A stretch of DNA of 23,469 nt from Candidatus Iainarchaeum sp. (GTDB taxonomy: Archaea; B1Sed10-29). The notes beneath the pieces were generated by a model. It saw nothing but the letters and a program-made list of their open reading frames with translations, had not been told where the DNA came from and did not search any database. The stretch lies in NCBI GenBank assembly GCA_003553825.1, contig PWFL01000039.1, positions 1 to 23,469 on the forward strand. Direction: 5' to 3'. Shown here piece after piece: positions 12,769 through 20,099 of this stretch (positions are counted from its first letter, which is position 1; each line of letters starts with the position of its first letter). A program made the translations under genes and the position numbers.

Positions 12769-13482
12769 TCACTCTTTGTCTTTGTTGGTGTTTGTTTTTA
12801 TTTCGGGTTCTTTTTCTCCTATTGGGAATATGTTCTCTTTTTGTGTTTCTATATTCTCCAGCTTGATTAGTGGTGGTCTTGAGCTTGTTCCTGGTGTTCT
12901 TCCGGTTATTTCTTGGATTTCTCCAGCATGTTTTCCGCTCGTGATGTACGCTTGGTTTCCTTCTTTGAGTTTAATTATTTTCTCCACTTCTTTTTCAGGT
13001 AAGCTTATTTTAACTGCGTCTCCTGTTTCTAATTCTTCGTTTATGATGTTTTTACCGTCGTGTAATGTGATCTGTGTTTTTCCTCCTTTTTTTTTCTGTT
13101 TTTTGTTCACTCTGCCTAGCTTGTGTTTTGCTTCTTCTTCGTCTTTTATCTCTGTGAAATCTATTTTTCCCTGTTCGTTGTAGTTTGCTCTGTAGTGTTT
13201 TTCCATTGGTTTGATTGTTACTACGTCCATGAATCCTATTGGGTGCTTTGGGTCCCTGATTGTTTTTCTATCAATCTGTATTTTTCCTTCTTTCACTATT
13301 TTTTCCGCTTCTTTTCCGTTTTCAGTTATTTTTAAGTGGTCTCTTAGTGCTGTTTTTATTGGTACTGATTCTTGTGATTGGTGTGGTCCTGGAGCTGATT
13401 TTACTGTCCAGGTGTTGCTTTTTTTGTCTATTTTCCGTGTTTTCGGAGCACTTAGTCTTTTCTTACTCTTGCTGTTTGTCAT
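12769..13482 (-). CDS. rps4e: 30S ribosomal protein eS4
   Basis: Archaeal/eukaryal small-subunit protein with an S4-type RNA-binding domain and a KOW-like domain. It is 237 aa from the ATG at 13482. WTVKSAPGPHQSQESVPIKTALRDHLKI is the recognisable eS4 N-terminus; IQIDRKTIRDPKHPIGFMDVV is the S4 domain end, and HAGEIQEITGRTPGTSSRPP is the C-terminal KOW region. An ATG at 13488 abuts the GAGG site and so is an unlikely start. It overlaps rpl24 by 20 nt, suggesting translational coupling. Confidence 0.96.
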   Translation of the reverse strand: MTNSKSKKRLSAPKTRKIDKKSNTWTVKSAPGPHQSQESVPIKTALRDHLKITENGKEAEKIVKEGKIQIDRKTIRDPKHPIGFMDVVTIKPMEKHYRANYNEQGKIDFTEIKDEEEAKHKLGRVNKKQKKKGGKTQITLHDGKNIINEELETGDAVKISLPEKEVEKIIKLKEGNQAYITSGKHAGEIQEITGRTPGTSSRPPLIKLENIETQKENIFPIGEKEPEIKTNTNKDKE

Positions 13483-13900
13483 TTTCATCCTCTTTTTGTT
13501 TTTCTTTATCTTGATTCTCGTCTTTTTCTTCCTCTATCTGTGCTTCTTTTTTTATTTTTTGCTCTCTTTTGTTGTCTTCGAGGTCTAATTTGGTGATCAT
13601 GAGATTTGAGGGTTGGAATTTAATGTTTATTCTTTCTTGATCTTGTGTTTCTCTTTCTATGTCTTTTATTTGGATTGTGTAGTCTCTTAGATCGATTTTC
13701 TTTATTTTTCCTGTTTTTCCTTTGTGGTCTCCTCTTGTTATTTTTACTGTGTCTCCTTCTCTGGCTTGTATTCTTCTTTTTTCGAATTTTTCTCTTAGTT
13801 CTGGTTTTAGTTGTACCGCCATTTCTTTCTGTCTTTGGTGTAATGGCGCGTTTGCTTTTCTTTTTCTTTGTTTTGTTGGTTTTTTGGTTTTTTGTCTCAT
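13463..13900 (-). CDS. rpl24: 50S ribosomal protein uL24
   Basis: Assembly-initiator large-subunit protein. It is 145 aa from the ATG at 13900. NAPLHQRQKEMAVQLKPELR is the archaeal/eukaryal N-terminus, and the KOW motif is REGDTVKITRGDHKGKTGKI (about residues 50-69). The C-terminal 35 residues are an acidic, Glu/Asp/Lys-rich tail. The start follows GTGATAAAA, whose GTG is in frame. It overlaps rps4e at the 3' end. Confidence 0.95.
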   Translation of the reverse strand: MRQKTKKPTKQRKRKANAPLHQRQKEMAVQLKPELREKFEKRRIQAREGDTVKITRGDHKGKTGKIKKIDLRDYTIQIKDIERETQDQERINIKFQPSNLMITKLDLEDNKREQKIKKEAQIEEEKDENQDKEKQKEDENDKQQE

Positions 13901-13909
13901 TTTTATCAC

Positions 13910-14308
13910 TTATACAACGTTTTTTGCGATTGTAGCGACTTTTGGCAGTCTTTCTCCTACTTCTTTTGCTACTACTCCTTTTATCTCCGTTCCTACCGGG
14001 TCTCCTTTTTCGTCTATCAGTACTGCGGCGTTGTCTTCGAACTCTATTCTTCTTCCGCTTGGTCTTCTGTATTCTTTTTTCTGCCTTATCAGTATTGCTC
14101 TTACTAGTTCTTTTCTCATTTCCACGTTTCCTTTTGTTACTGATGCTTTGAATATTCCTGCTATGCCTATTCCTGCTCTTCTTCGTCTTCTTGTTCCTTC
14201 TCCTTCTTTTGAAACTACTGTTAGTTCTTTTGCTCCGCTATTGTCGTCTACTTTTACTTTGCTTCCTTTTTGGATCGCGTTTGTTGCGTTTGTTGCTAGT
14301 CCTTTCAT
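13910..14308 (-). CDS. rpl14: 50S ribosomal protein uL14
   Basis: Large-subunit protein at the interface, contacting eL19 and elongation GTPases. The 132-aa protein has SKVKVDDNSGAKELTVVSK near the N-terminus, the RRRRAGIGIAGIFKASVTKGN segment, and the highly conserved IRQKKEYRRPSGRRIEFEDNAAVLI, then the C-terminus KVATIAKNVV. The start follows GTGAATAAAA. It is 1 nt after the rps17 stop, so the two are tightly packed. No anomaly was seen. Confidence 0.97.
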   Translation of the reverse strand: MKGLATNATNAIQKGSKVKVDDNSGAKELTVVSKEGEGTRRRRRAGIGIAGIFKASVTKGNVEMRKELVRAILIRQKKEYRRPSGRRIEFEDNAAVLIDEKGDPVGTEIKGVVAKEVGERLPKVATIAKNVV

Positions 14309-14310
14309 TT

Positions 14311-14604
14311 TTATTCACTTTTTTGCTCGGTTTTTATCACTACGAAGTGTTTTTTCTTGCTTATTGGTCTGCATTCTGATATTGTGACTGTGTCTCCTTT
14401 TTGCACTTCTTTGCATGGTGGTTTGTGTGCCATTATTTTGCTGTGTCTTCTTTCTTTTCTTTCGTATTTTGGCACTTTGACTAGGTATTCTCTTCTTCCT
14501 ATGATTGTGTCTTTTGGTTTTGTTGATGTGACTTTTACTTTGAATTTGTCTCCGTGGGTCTTTATTGATCCGTGTTCCGGGCAGTTTTCATCTGTACAGG
14601 TCAT
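14311..14604 (-). CDS. rps17: 30S ribosomal protein uS17
   Basis: Small-subunit primary binding protein. The 97-aa sequence starts with CTDENCPEHGSIKTHGDKF, the archaeal/eukaryal S17/S11 N-terminal form with two Cys, and continues with RREYLVKVPKYERKERRHSKI and CKEVQKGDTVTISECRPISKKK, diagnostic for the family. The start ATG has GGAGG upstream and lies 17 nt inside the rnp1 reading frame, implying coupled translation. Confidence 0.97.
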   Translation of the reverse strand: MTCTDENCPEHGSIKTHGDKFKVKVTSTKPKDTIIGRREYLVKVPKYERKERRHSKIMAHKPPCKEVQKGDTVTISECRPISKKKHFVVIKTEQKSE

Positions 14605-14890
14605 TGTATTTCCTCCAGTTTTTCTTTATTCTGTCTTCGGGTTTGTGTTTTATTTTTTCACCTTTTATCGTGATTTCTTGGTTTTTTATCGTGAATTTGA
14701 ATTTTGATGTTTTTTTGGGAACGGTTTTTTCTTCTCCTTTTTCGGTTTCTATTTTGATCGTGTTCTTGGTTTCGTCCGTTATTTTTCCTTTTATTCCTTT
14801 TTTGTTCGGATCCGTGCTTTCTTTTACCTCTGTTTTTCTGCCTATTAGTTCGCCCATTACTATTTGGGCTTCTTTTTCTTTTTTTGACAT
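14588..14890 (-). CDS. rnp1: Ribonuclease P protein component 1 (Rpp29/Pop4)
   Basis: Protein subunit of archaeal RNase P, which cuts the 5' leader of pre-tRNAs. It is 100 aa from the ATG at 14890; a longer in-frame reading to 15037 is out-of-frame shadow sequence of the aIF1 gene. The Sm-like barrel is visible: MGELIGRKTEVKESTDPNKKGIKGKITDETKNTI, then FKFTIKNQEITIKGEKI and the end RPEDRIKKNW-like segment (KPEDRIKKNWRKYNDLYR). It occupies the standard site between aIF1 and S17, and overlaps rps17 by 17 nt. Confidence 0.93.
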   Translation of the reverse strand: MSKKEKEAQIVMGELIGRKTEVKESTDPNKKGIKGKITDETKNTIKIETEKGEEKTVPKKTSKFKFTIKNQEITIKGEKIKHKPEDRIKKNWRKYNDLYR

Positions 14891-14916
14891 TTTTTCTGTC
14901 TTTCCGCGGTTTTTAT

Positions 14917-15231
14917 TTATTTGATGTTTATTTGGTCTTCTGTGTAGTTCATGTCTTTTAATATGTCTTTCATTTTTCTCTTGTGGTTTCCTTGTAGCTC
15001 TATTTTTCCTTCTTTTTCTTTGTATGTTCCTCCGCATGCTAGTTGTTTTTTCAGGTCACTTGCCAGTGATTCCAGGTTGATTTCATTTCCGAATCCTTCC
15101 ACCACTGTCATTTCTTTACCGTATCTTTTCTTTTCTATTTTTACTGTGATTTCTTGTTCTTCTTTGCTGATTTCTTCACATACACAGAGTTCTTTTGGCA
15201 TTCCGCATGTTGGGCAGACTTCTTGGGCCAT
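14917..15231 (-). CDS. Translation initiation factor aIF1 (SUI1)
   Basis: Small-subunit factor that secures correct start codon choice. The 104-aa protein has an N-terminal cysteine cluster (Cys6, Cys9, Cys16, Cys18 in CPTCGMPKELCVC), a possible zinc knuckle found in archaeal aIF1. The SUI1 fold follows: VKIEKKRYGKEMTVVEGF, the conserved LKKQLACGGTYKE basic loop, and IELQGNHKRKMKDIL. The ATG directly follows the rpl29 stop (TAAATG). The context L29-aIF1-Rpp29-S17 is classic archaeal. Confidence 0.96.
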   Translation of the reverse strand: MAQEVCPTCGMPKELCVCEEISKEEQEITVKIEKKRYGKEMTVVEGFGNEINLESLASDLKKQLACGGTYKEKEGKIELQGNHKRKMKDILKDMNYTEDQINIK

Positions 15232-15438
15232 TTATTCGTTTGCACCTCTTTCGTTTAATATTGTTTTGATTCTTGCAATTGTTCTTCTTAATTCTTTGAT
15301 TCCGCCAGGGCTATCTGGCTGTGTGCCTGATTCGACTGATGCTTTTTCTCTTGCTAGTTCGTTTTGAAGTTGATCGAGCTGTTCTTTTAGCTCTTCTTTT
15401 CCCATTTCTCTTAGTTCGTGTGTTTTTTTTATAGCCAT
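15232..15438 (-). CDS. rpl29: 50S ribosomal protein uL29
   Basis: Small large-subunit protein near the peptide exit tunnel, part of the docking site for SRP and the translocon. The 68-aa helical hairpin has the typical ELREMGKEELKEQLDQLQNEL first helix, and IKELRRTIARIKTILNER as the second. Start ATG after GTGAAGAAAA. The gene follows rps3 by 6 nt and runs directly into the aIF1 gene. Confidence 0.96.
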   Translation of the reverse strand: MAIKKTHELREMGKEELKEQLDQLQNELAREKASVESGTQPDSPGGIKELRRTIARIKTILNERGANE

Positions 15439-15444
15439 TTTTCT

Positions 15445-16110
15445 TCACTTTTCATTCTTTTTTTCTTCTTCTGGTTTTTCTTCATTTTCGTCTTCTTGTT
15501 TTGTTCTTGATTTTATGTATTCTTCTGGGTCTGTTTTGTCTCTGAACTGTGCTTCTGGTGGTGCTATCTTGACTTTTATCCCTACTTTGCCTTGTGGCAG
15601 TATCACGCTGTCTGTTGTTTCTCTTATTTTGTTTGTTTCTTCTCCTGCTTTTTTGAGGTATCCTTTTGATGCTTTTTCTTGTCTTGAATAGGTGTTTGCT
15701 CCTGTTATAACTCCTGTTACTATTACTTCTGCTCCCATTGCTCCGTCGTCCATTATGGCGTTCACTGCTTTTTTCGTTGCTCTATTTGCTCTTATTCCTT
15801 TTGTTAGCATTGATTTTACCCAGTTTGCTATTAGTTCCGGGTGTAGGTTTCTTCTTTTTACTTCTTCTACATCTATTTCCACGTCTTCTAGGCCCAGGTC
15901 TTCTTCTAGTTGTTTTTTTATTCTGTTCACGGTTTTTCCTTTTTTTCCTATTATTAGGCCTGGTTTTTCCGCTATTATCTGGATTCTGTGACCTAGTGTG
16001 GTTGGTTCTATATCTATGTTGACTAGTCCTGCTTTTGATAGTTCTTTTCTCAGGAGTTCTTTCGCGTTTTGTGTTTTTATTGATCCTTGAATGAATTCTT
16101 TTTCTTTCAT
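15445..16110 (-). CDS. rps3: 30S ribosomal protein uS3
   Basis: Small-subunit head protein at the mRNA entry. The 221-aa protein has a KH domain with the GxxG loop LIIGKKGKTVNRI (about residues 52-64), then LHPELIANWVKSMLTKGIRANRA and the C-terminal domain IMDDGAMGAEVIVTGVITG. It ends with a Glu/Lys-rich tail after residue 195. The start ATG at 16110 lacks a strong Shine-Dalgarno (only ATGATAAA) and is 12 nt after the rpl22 stop. Confidence 0.97.
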   Translation of the reverse strand: MKEKEFIQGSIKTQNAKELLRKELSKAGLVNIDIEPTTLGHRIQIIAEKPGLIIGKKGKTVNRIKKQLEEDLGLEDVEIDVEEVKRRNLHPELIANWVKSMLTKGIRANRATKKAVNAIMDDGAMGAEVIVTGVITGANTYSRQEKASKGYLKKAGEETNKIRETTDSVILPQGKVGIKVKIAPPEAQFRDKTDPEEYIKSRTKQEDENEEKPEEEKKNEK

Positions 16111-16122
16111 TTTATCATTTTT

Positions 16123-16557
16123 TTATGTGTTTTTTTGTTTGAGTATTATTTCGATGTCCGTGTAGTTCGTTGATTTTGATCTTAGTTTTCCTCTTGGTTT
16201 TCTTACTGATCCTGTTTTTTTCGCGGCTGAATGTACTATTTTCATGTTTTCCGTGTTCAGTCCTTCTTGTTCCGCGTTTTTCAATGCGCTTTGTATTGTT
16301 TCTTTGACTTTTCTCGCGGATTTTTCAGGGTATCCTCCTGGTGTTCCTTTCTTTTGGTGGGGTGTTTTTTTCTTGTGTACTGTGTAGGGTACGTGTTTTT
16401 CTCCTTTTATGACCTTGTCTAGGTATTCTATTGCTTTTTCCGCTTTCATGTCTTTTACTGCTCTGCATGTTTCCATTGTTTTTTTCGGTGATACTGCTTC
16501 TCTTCTTTTTTTGGCTTTTGCAGTGTTTTCCATTGGTCCTTGATAGCTGTAGGTCAT
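16123..16557 (-). CDS. rpl22: 50S ribosomal protein uL22
   Basis: Lines the peptide exit tunnel. It is 144 aa from the ATG at 16557. The archaeal N-terminus AKAKKRREAVSPKKTMETCRAV is followed by AIEYLDKVIKGEKHVPYT and the GTPGGYPEKSARKVKETIQSALKNAE region, and it ends with RGKLRSKSTNYTDIEIIL. The GTG at 16566 belongs to the binding site GGTGATAAA and is not the likely start. It lies 11 nt after rps19. Confidence 0.97.
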   Translation of the reverse strand: MTYSYQGPMENTAKAKKRREAVSPKKTMETCRAVKDMKAEKAIEYLDKVIKGEKHVPYTVHKKKTPHQKKGTPGGYPEKSARKVKETIQSALKNAEQEGLNTENMKIVHSAAKKTGSVRKPRGKLRSKSTNYTDIEIILKQKNT

Positions 16558-16568
16558 TTTTATCACCT

Positions 16569-16961
16569 TTACTTGACGGATAGGTATTTTGTTCCTCTTG
16601 TTGCTCCGATTCCTGGTCCGGAGTGTTTGACTTTTTCCGGTCTTGTCATTGCAAATTCTCCTAGATAGTGTCCTATCATCTTTGGTTTTATCTCAATTGT
16701 TTTCCATTCTTGTCCGTTGTGGATCTTTATTTTTTTGTTGAATATTTCTGGTAGTATAATGAGGTCTCTTTGATGTGTTTTCACGAGTTCTTCGTCATCG
16801 CTTTCTTTTATTTTGTTTATGAGTTTTTCTTGTTCGTTTGTAAGTCCTCTTTTCAGGGTTCTTCTTTGTCTTGCTGGCAGTAGTTCTGCTACTTCTTCTC
16901 TGGACATTTTTTTCAGTTCTTCCGGTGTTTTTCCTCTGTATTTGAATTCTTCTTCCGCCAT
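16569..16961 (-). CDS. rps19: 30S ribosomal protein uS19
   Basis: Small-subunit head protein that partners uS13. The 130-aa protein has an archaeal N-terminal part (EFKYRGKTPEELKKMSREEVAELLPARQRR), and the C-terminal domain HNGQEWKTIEIKPKMIGHYLGEFAMTRPEK with HSGPGIGATRGTK near the end. These are standard uS19 motifs. The start follows AGGGGCATAAA, 20 nt after the rpl2 stop. Confidence 0.97.
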   Translation of the reverse strand: MAEEEFKYRGKTPEELKKMSREEVAELLPARQRRTLKRGLTNEQEKLINKIKESDDEELVKTHQRDLIILPEIFNKKIKIHNGQEWKTIEIKPKMIGHYLGEFAMTRPEKVKHSGPGIGATRGTKYLSVK

Positions 16962-16981
16962 TTTATGCCCCTATTTGTTTG

Positions 16982-17701
16982 TTATTTTTTCTTTTTTCCT
17001 TTTTTCCTTCCTGTTCGGCTTGCTCCGAATGATCCCGCGTGCTGTCCTGGTGATCCTGTTTTTCCTTTCTTTGTGACTGCTCCGTGGTGTTCTTTTCCTC
17101 CGAATGGGTGGTCCACTGCTGCCATCTTCACTCCTCTTACTGTTGGGAATTTTTGTCCTCTTGCTTTTTTCTTGTGGTATTGTTTTCCTGCTTTGAGTAT
17201 TGGTTTCTTTGTTCTCCCTCCGCCTGCTGCTTTTCCTATTGTTGCTCTGCATTTTGGGTGGAATATTTTGATTCTTTTGCTTGGTAGTGTTACTTGTATT
17301 TGTCCTTTTTCTTTTGCGGTGACCCAGCTTAGTGCTCCTGATGATCTTGCTATTTTTCCTCCGTCTCCGGGTGTGTTCTCTATGTTGTATACTGGGTATC
17401 CTTCTGGTATGTTTTGTAGTGATGTGATGTTGTGTAGTTCGGGTTTTGCTTTGTAACCTGTTTTTATTTTTTCTCCTACCTGTGCTCCTTCTGGTGCTGG
17501 TAGGTATCCTTTTTCTCCTGTTTCGTACTGTATTTCCATTATTAGTGAGGTTCTTGATGGGTCGTTTATTATGTCTTTTATCTCCGCTTCTACTTCTTCT
17601 TTTTCTTGTCTGTATTTGGTGATTGTTTTGAATCTGTGTGATTTTGCTTTGTACGTAGGTGTTCCTTTTCCTCTTCTTTGCTGTTTTAGTCTTTTTCCCA
17701 T
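16982..17701 (-). CDS. rpl2: 50S ribosomal protein uL2
   Basis: Universal core protein next to the peptidyl transferase centre. The 239-aa protein begins GKRLKQQRRGKGTPTYKAKSHRFK, typical of archaeal L2/L8. The middle has GYLPAPEGAQVGEKI and the IEN(T)PGDGGKIARSSG block; the C-terminal VRGVKMAAVDHPFGGKEHH contains the conserved histidine region, followed by a basic tail. The start ATG has GGTGAACAAAG. A 246-codon frame overlapping it on the same strand is a shadow. Confidence 0.97.
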   Translation of the reverse strand: MGKRLKQQRRGKGTPTYKAKSHRFKTITKYRQEKEEVEAEIKDIINDPSRTSLIMEIQYETGEKGYLPAPEGAQVGEKIKTGYKAKPELHNITSLQNIPEGYPVYNIENTPGDGGKIARSSGALSWVTAKEKGQIQVTLPSKRIKIFHPKCRATIGKAAGGGRTKKPILKAGKQYHKKKARGQKFPTVRGVKMAAVDHPFGGKEHHGAVTKKGKTGSPGQHAGSFGASRTGRKKGKKKK

Positions 17702-17749
17702 CTTTGTTCACCTTTTTTATTCTGTTTTTTTAATGATTTTTTTAAGTTT

Positions 17750-18028
17750 CTATATTAGTTGTAGGTCGGTTGCTAGGTCCATTGCGTTGTGGTCTGCTGT
17801 GAGTTTTACGAACGCTTTTTTCTTGTTTTCCATTGTGTTTAGTGTATTGATTTCTTCTACTTCTACGTCGTATAGTTCTTCGACCGCGTTTTTTATCTGT
17901 TTTTTGCTCGAGTTTTGTTTGACTATGAACACGAGTTTATTCTCCATTTCTATGGCGTTCATTGCTTTTTCGGATAGCAATGGGTATTTTATTATGTTTC
18001 TTGGTTTTGTTTCGGTTTTTTCAGCCAT
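17750..18028 (-). CDS. rpl23: 50S ribosomal protein uL23
   Basis: Exit-tunnel rim protein and SRP docking site, next to uL29. The 92-aa protein has IIKYPLLSEKAMNAIEMENKLVFIV at the N-terminus, the NSSKKQIKNAVEELYDVEVEEINTL helix-strand, and KKAFVKLTADHNAMDLATDL. These are standard for archaeal uL23. Start ATG follows GTGAACAAAA. It is 13 nt after rpl4; a 48-nt gap to rpl2 holds only the latter's binding site. Confidence 0.97.
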   Translation of the reverse strand: MAEKTETKPRNIIKYPLLSEKAMNAIEMENKLVFIVKQNSSKKQIKNAVEELYDVEVEEINTLNTMENKKKAFVKLTADHNAMDLATDLQLI

Positions 18029-18041
18029 TTTTGTTCACTTT

Positions 18042-18848
18042 TTAGTTGTTTTCTATTTTCTTTATTTCTTTCAGTGCGTTTTCGGTGTAGATTGTGAGTC
18101 TTCCGGGTTGTCCTCCGGGGGCTAGCTGTTCTATTGATAGTTGTTTTACTGTTGTTGCTTCTGCGCCTGGTATGTTTCTTGTTGCTCTTTTTACACCGTT
18201 GTCTTTTTGTGTTACTATTAGTGCGGTTTTTCTTTGTCTTTTTCTTCTTCCTCTTGCTTTTCCTTTTCCTGCTCTTGTCTTTTTTTCTCTTGATTTTTCT
18301 AGGTCTTTTTCCAGACCGATTTTTTCAAGCAGTTCCGTGACTTTTTGTGTTTTTTTGTATTTTTCTACTTCGTTGTCAACTATTATTGGTAGTTTGAGGT
18401 CTTCTGGTATTAGGTGTCCTCTTTTCTCTATTTTTTCTCTGTCTGTTGTGGCTTTTAGTGCTTCTTTGAGGGCTTTTTTTCTTTCTTTTTGATTGATCTG
18501 TTTTTTTATTTTTTTCTCTGGTTTTGGTGGGTGTGCTCTGTGTCCTCCTCTTGATTGTGGTACTCTTTTTACTTGTCCTATTCGTCCTCCTGGGTGTATT
18601 ATTCTTGGTAGTTTTGCTCTTCCTATGTTTCTTGTGGTTCCGTATACTCCTCTTCTTCCTCTGTATTCTGCTGAAGTTCTGAATCCTGCTCTTGGATCCG
18701 TGCCTTTTGGTTGATATTTGTTGCTTCTTTCTGATTTGTGTGCTCTTTGGATTAGGTCGGTTCTGTATGTTTTTTCTTGGAGTGTTGTTGGTATTTCTAC
18801 TTTTTTCTCCTTTGTTTTTCCGGTGCTGTGTACTTTTGTCTTGGTCAT
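18042..18848 (-). CDS. rpl4: 50S ribosomal protein uL4
   Basis: Large-subunit assembly protein with a long loop reaching into the exit tunnel. It is 268 aa from the ATG at 18848. The tunnel loop region shows the archaeal/eukaryal signature (SAEYRGRRGVYGTTRNIGRAKLPR, then GGRIGQVKRVPQSRGGHRAHPP). The C-terminal part contains RARGRRKRQRKT-like basic sequence followed by NIPGAEATTVKQLSIEQLAPGG. The GTG at 18857 is part of the site GTGATCAAA. It follows rpl3 by 15 nt. Confidence 0.97.
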   Translation of the reverse strand: MTKTKVHSTGKTKEKKVEIPTTLQEKTYRTDLIQRAHKSERSNKYQPKGTDPRAGFRTSAEYRGRRGVYGTTRNIGRAKLPRIIHPGGRIGQVKRVPQSRGGHRAHPPKPEKKIKKQINQKERKKALKEALKATTDREKIEKRGHLIPEDLKLPIIVDNEVEKYKKTQKVTELLEKIGLEKDLEKSREKKTRAGKGKARGRRKRQRKTALIVTQKDNGVKRATRNIPGAEATTVKQLSIEQLAPGGQPGRLTIYTENALKEIKKIENN

Positions 18849-18863
18849 TTTGATCACTTTTTA

Positions 18864-19847
18864 TTATTTTCCTTGGTGTGAGTTTGTGGCTATTTTTTTG
18901 ACTTCTAGTGTTTCTTTTTTCTTTGGTGGTCTTACTGCGTGCCTTAGGAGTATTGGTCTCTTTTTAGGGCCTGGTACGCTTCCTTTTACGAGTATGTAGT
19001 CGTTGTTTATTTCTCCGTAGTGTTTGTATCCGCCTTTTGGCGTTGTTTCTTCTCCGTCTTCTCCTATTTTAACTATTTCTTTGTTCAGTTCGGTTCTTTT
19101 GTGGTATCCTGTTTGTCCGCTCATCGGAACGGTCCATAGCACTCTTGCTGGGTGCCAGCCTCCGATTGCTCCGGGGTGTCTTATGTGTTTTTTCGCTTTC
19201 CTTATCTGTGTTTTTATTCCGAATCTTTTTACTGGTCCTTGTGTTCCTTTTCCCTTTGTAACCCCTATTATATCTGTGTATTGTCCTTCTTCGAACACGT
19301 CTTTTGGCTTGATTTCTTTTCCAAGCAGTTTTTCCGCTTTTTCAAGCTTGTTTTCTTGGCTCGGTCCCTGTACTGGGATCTCGATTATTTCTGGTTTTTT
19401 CTTTTTTAGGTTGGCTTTTCTTGGCTGCGTGTGCATCATTAGTCTTACTTCGCTGATTTCGTCGGCTTGTTTGGTTTTTTCTTTGTTTCCTTCTCCTCCT
19501 TCTGCTTGGAGTTTCTTTTTTAGATCTTTATCTATTTTTTCCGCGTAGTATTGAGAATGTATTTTTAGCCCTTCTTTTGTCTCTTTGTACGTCCTAATTC
19601 CATAGGTTTTCAGCCCTGGGCACTCTATCGTGGTTACTGGCACCTGTATTTGTTGTCCGTAGCTCGGTGAGTCTTCATTGGTGTCCAGCGCCATTACGTG
19701 TGTCATTCCTGCTTTGTATCCTAGTATTCCTTCTATTCTTTCTTCTTTTGTTTTTTGATAGTTCTTTAGACTAGGCCTGGTGCTTTTTGACCTTTTAAAT
19801 GGTCTGTGTGCCTTTGAACCGTGTCTTGGCCTGTTTGTTTTCACCAT
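18864..19847 (-). CDS. rpl3: 50S ribosomal protein uL3
   Basis: Early-assembly protein reaching the peptidyl transferase centre. The 327-aa protein has the archaeal N-terminus (RPRHGSKAHRPFKRSK, GYKAGMTHVMA), the DIIGVTKGKGTQGPVKRFGIK segment, and the conserved GAIGGWHPARVLWTVPMSGQTGYHKRTELNKE and LVKGSVPGPKKRPILLR motifs. It is the first gene of the S10/spc-like series here (uS10 lies elsewhere, next to EF-1A). The start ATG has AGGTGAAGTAA. A TATA element at 19881-19893 predicts a leader of about 15 nt. Confidence 0.98.
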   Translation of the reverse strand: MVKTNRPRHGSKAHRPFKRSKSTRPSLKNYQKTKEERIEGILGYKAGMTHVMALDTNEDSPSYGQQIQVPVTTIECPGLKTYGIRTYKETKEGLKIHSQYYAEKIDKDLKKKLQAEGGEGNKEKTKQADEISEVRLMMHTQPRKANLKKKKPEIIEIPVQGPSQENKLEKAEKLLGKEIKPKDVFEEGQYTDIIGVTKGKGTQGPVKRFGIKTQIRKAKKHIRHPGAIGGWHPARVLWTVPMSGQTGYHKRTELNKEIVKIGEDGEETTPKGGYKHYGEINNDYILVKGSVPGPKKRPILLRHAVRPPKKKETLEVKKIATNSHQGK

Positions 19848-19880
19848 TTACTTCACCTGTGGTTTTAATTACCTTGATTT

Positions 19881-19893
19881 GGATATAAGTGTC
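19881..19893 (-). promoter_or_regulatory. Proximal TATA element of the L3 operon (P2)
   Basis: The plus strand reads GGATATAAGTGTC; the minus strand has GACACTTATATCC. It is almost the same as the element at 19991-20003. The expected start about 25 nt downstream is near 19862, giving a 14-15 nt leader with the AGGTGA site of rpl3. TATA assignment is by sequence and spacing only. Confidence 0.5.
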
Positions 19894-19909
19894 TCTTTTT
19901 TTCGAGATG

Positions 19910-19973
19910 GCTCCCTTGATAAGTAGGTTTTTACAAACCCACTTTCAACGCCTGGGCGTTGTAGTTTGGGAGC
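19910..19973 (-). ncRNA. Candidate three-way-junction RNA upstream of rpl3
   Basis: A 64-nt minus-strand RNA can fold into a complete three-way junction. The closing stem is GCTCCC/GGGAGC (19968-19973 with 19910-19915). Hairpin 2 is CAACGC/GCGTTG with loop CCAG (19946-19961). Hairpin 3 is a 9-bp AGTGGGTTT/AAACCTACT with one G-U pair and a GTAA (GNRA) tetraloop (19922-19943). Junctions are 6, 2 and 6 nt. The G-U pair and GNRA loop exist only on the minus strand. A TATA element lies about 23 nt upstream, so the RNA begins at or near a transcription start. It could be a leader element or a free small RNA; I do not recognise the family. Confidence 0.6.
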
Positions 19974-19990
19974 ACGAGTAAATTTCTTTT

Positions 19991-20003
19991 GAATATAAGT
20001 GAC
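19991..20003 (-). promoter_or_regulatory. Distal TATA element (P1) for the structured RNA
   Basis: The plus strand reads GAATATAAGTGAC; minus GTCACTTATATTC. The predicted start lies about 19971-19974, exactly at the first base pair of the three-way-junction RNA. The spacer between 20004 and 20099 holds another TATA-like TATTTAAA (about 20090-20096) on the minus strand and no clear gene. Confidence 0.5.
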
Positions 20004-20099
20004 ATTTTTGTGTTTTCTTTGTTTTTTCCCTGCTCTCTCTTCTTTTTCCTCACTTAATTTTTACGTATATATGTTTTCCTCATGGGGGTTTAAATAACT

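Noticed and set aside
14891..15037. N-terminal extension of Rpp29 to 149 residues.
   Set aside because: The added part overlaps the aIF1 gene in another frame and has no family similarity; ATG at 14890 gives a normal Rpp29 length.
19931..20053. A 40-codon minus-strand frame (GTG start) crossing the P1 TATA element and half of the structured RNA.
   Set aside because: It has no good start context, ends inside hairpin 3, and includes Lys-rich low-complexity sequence expected in A-rich DNA. The RNA structure explains the conserved-looking part better.
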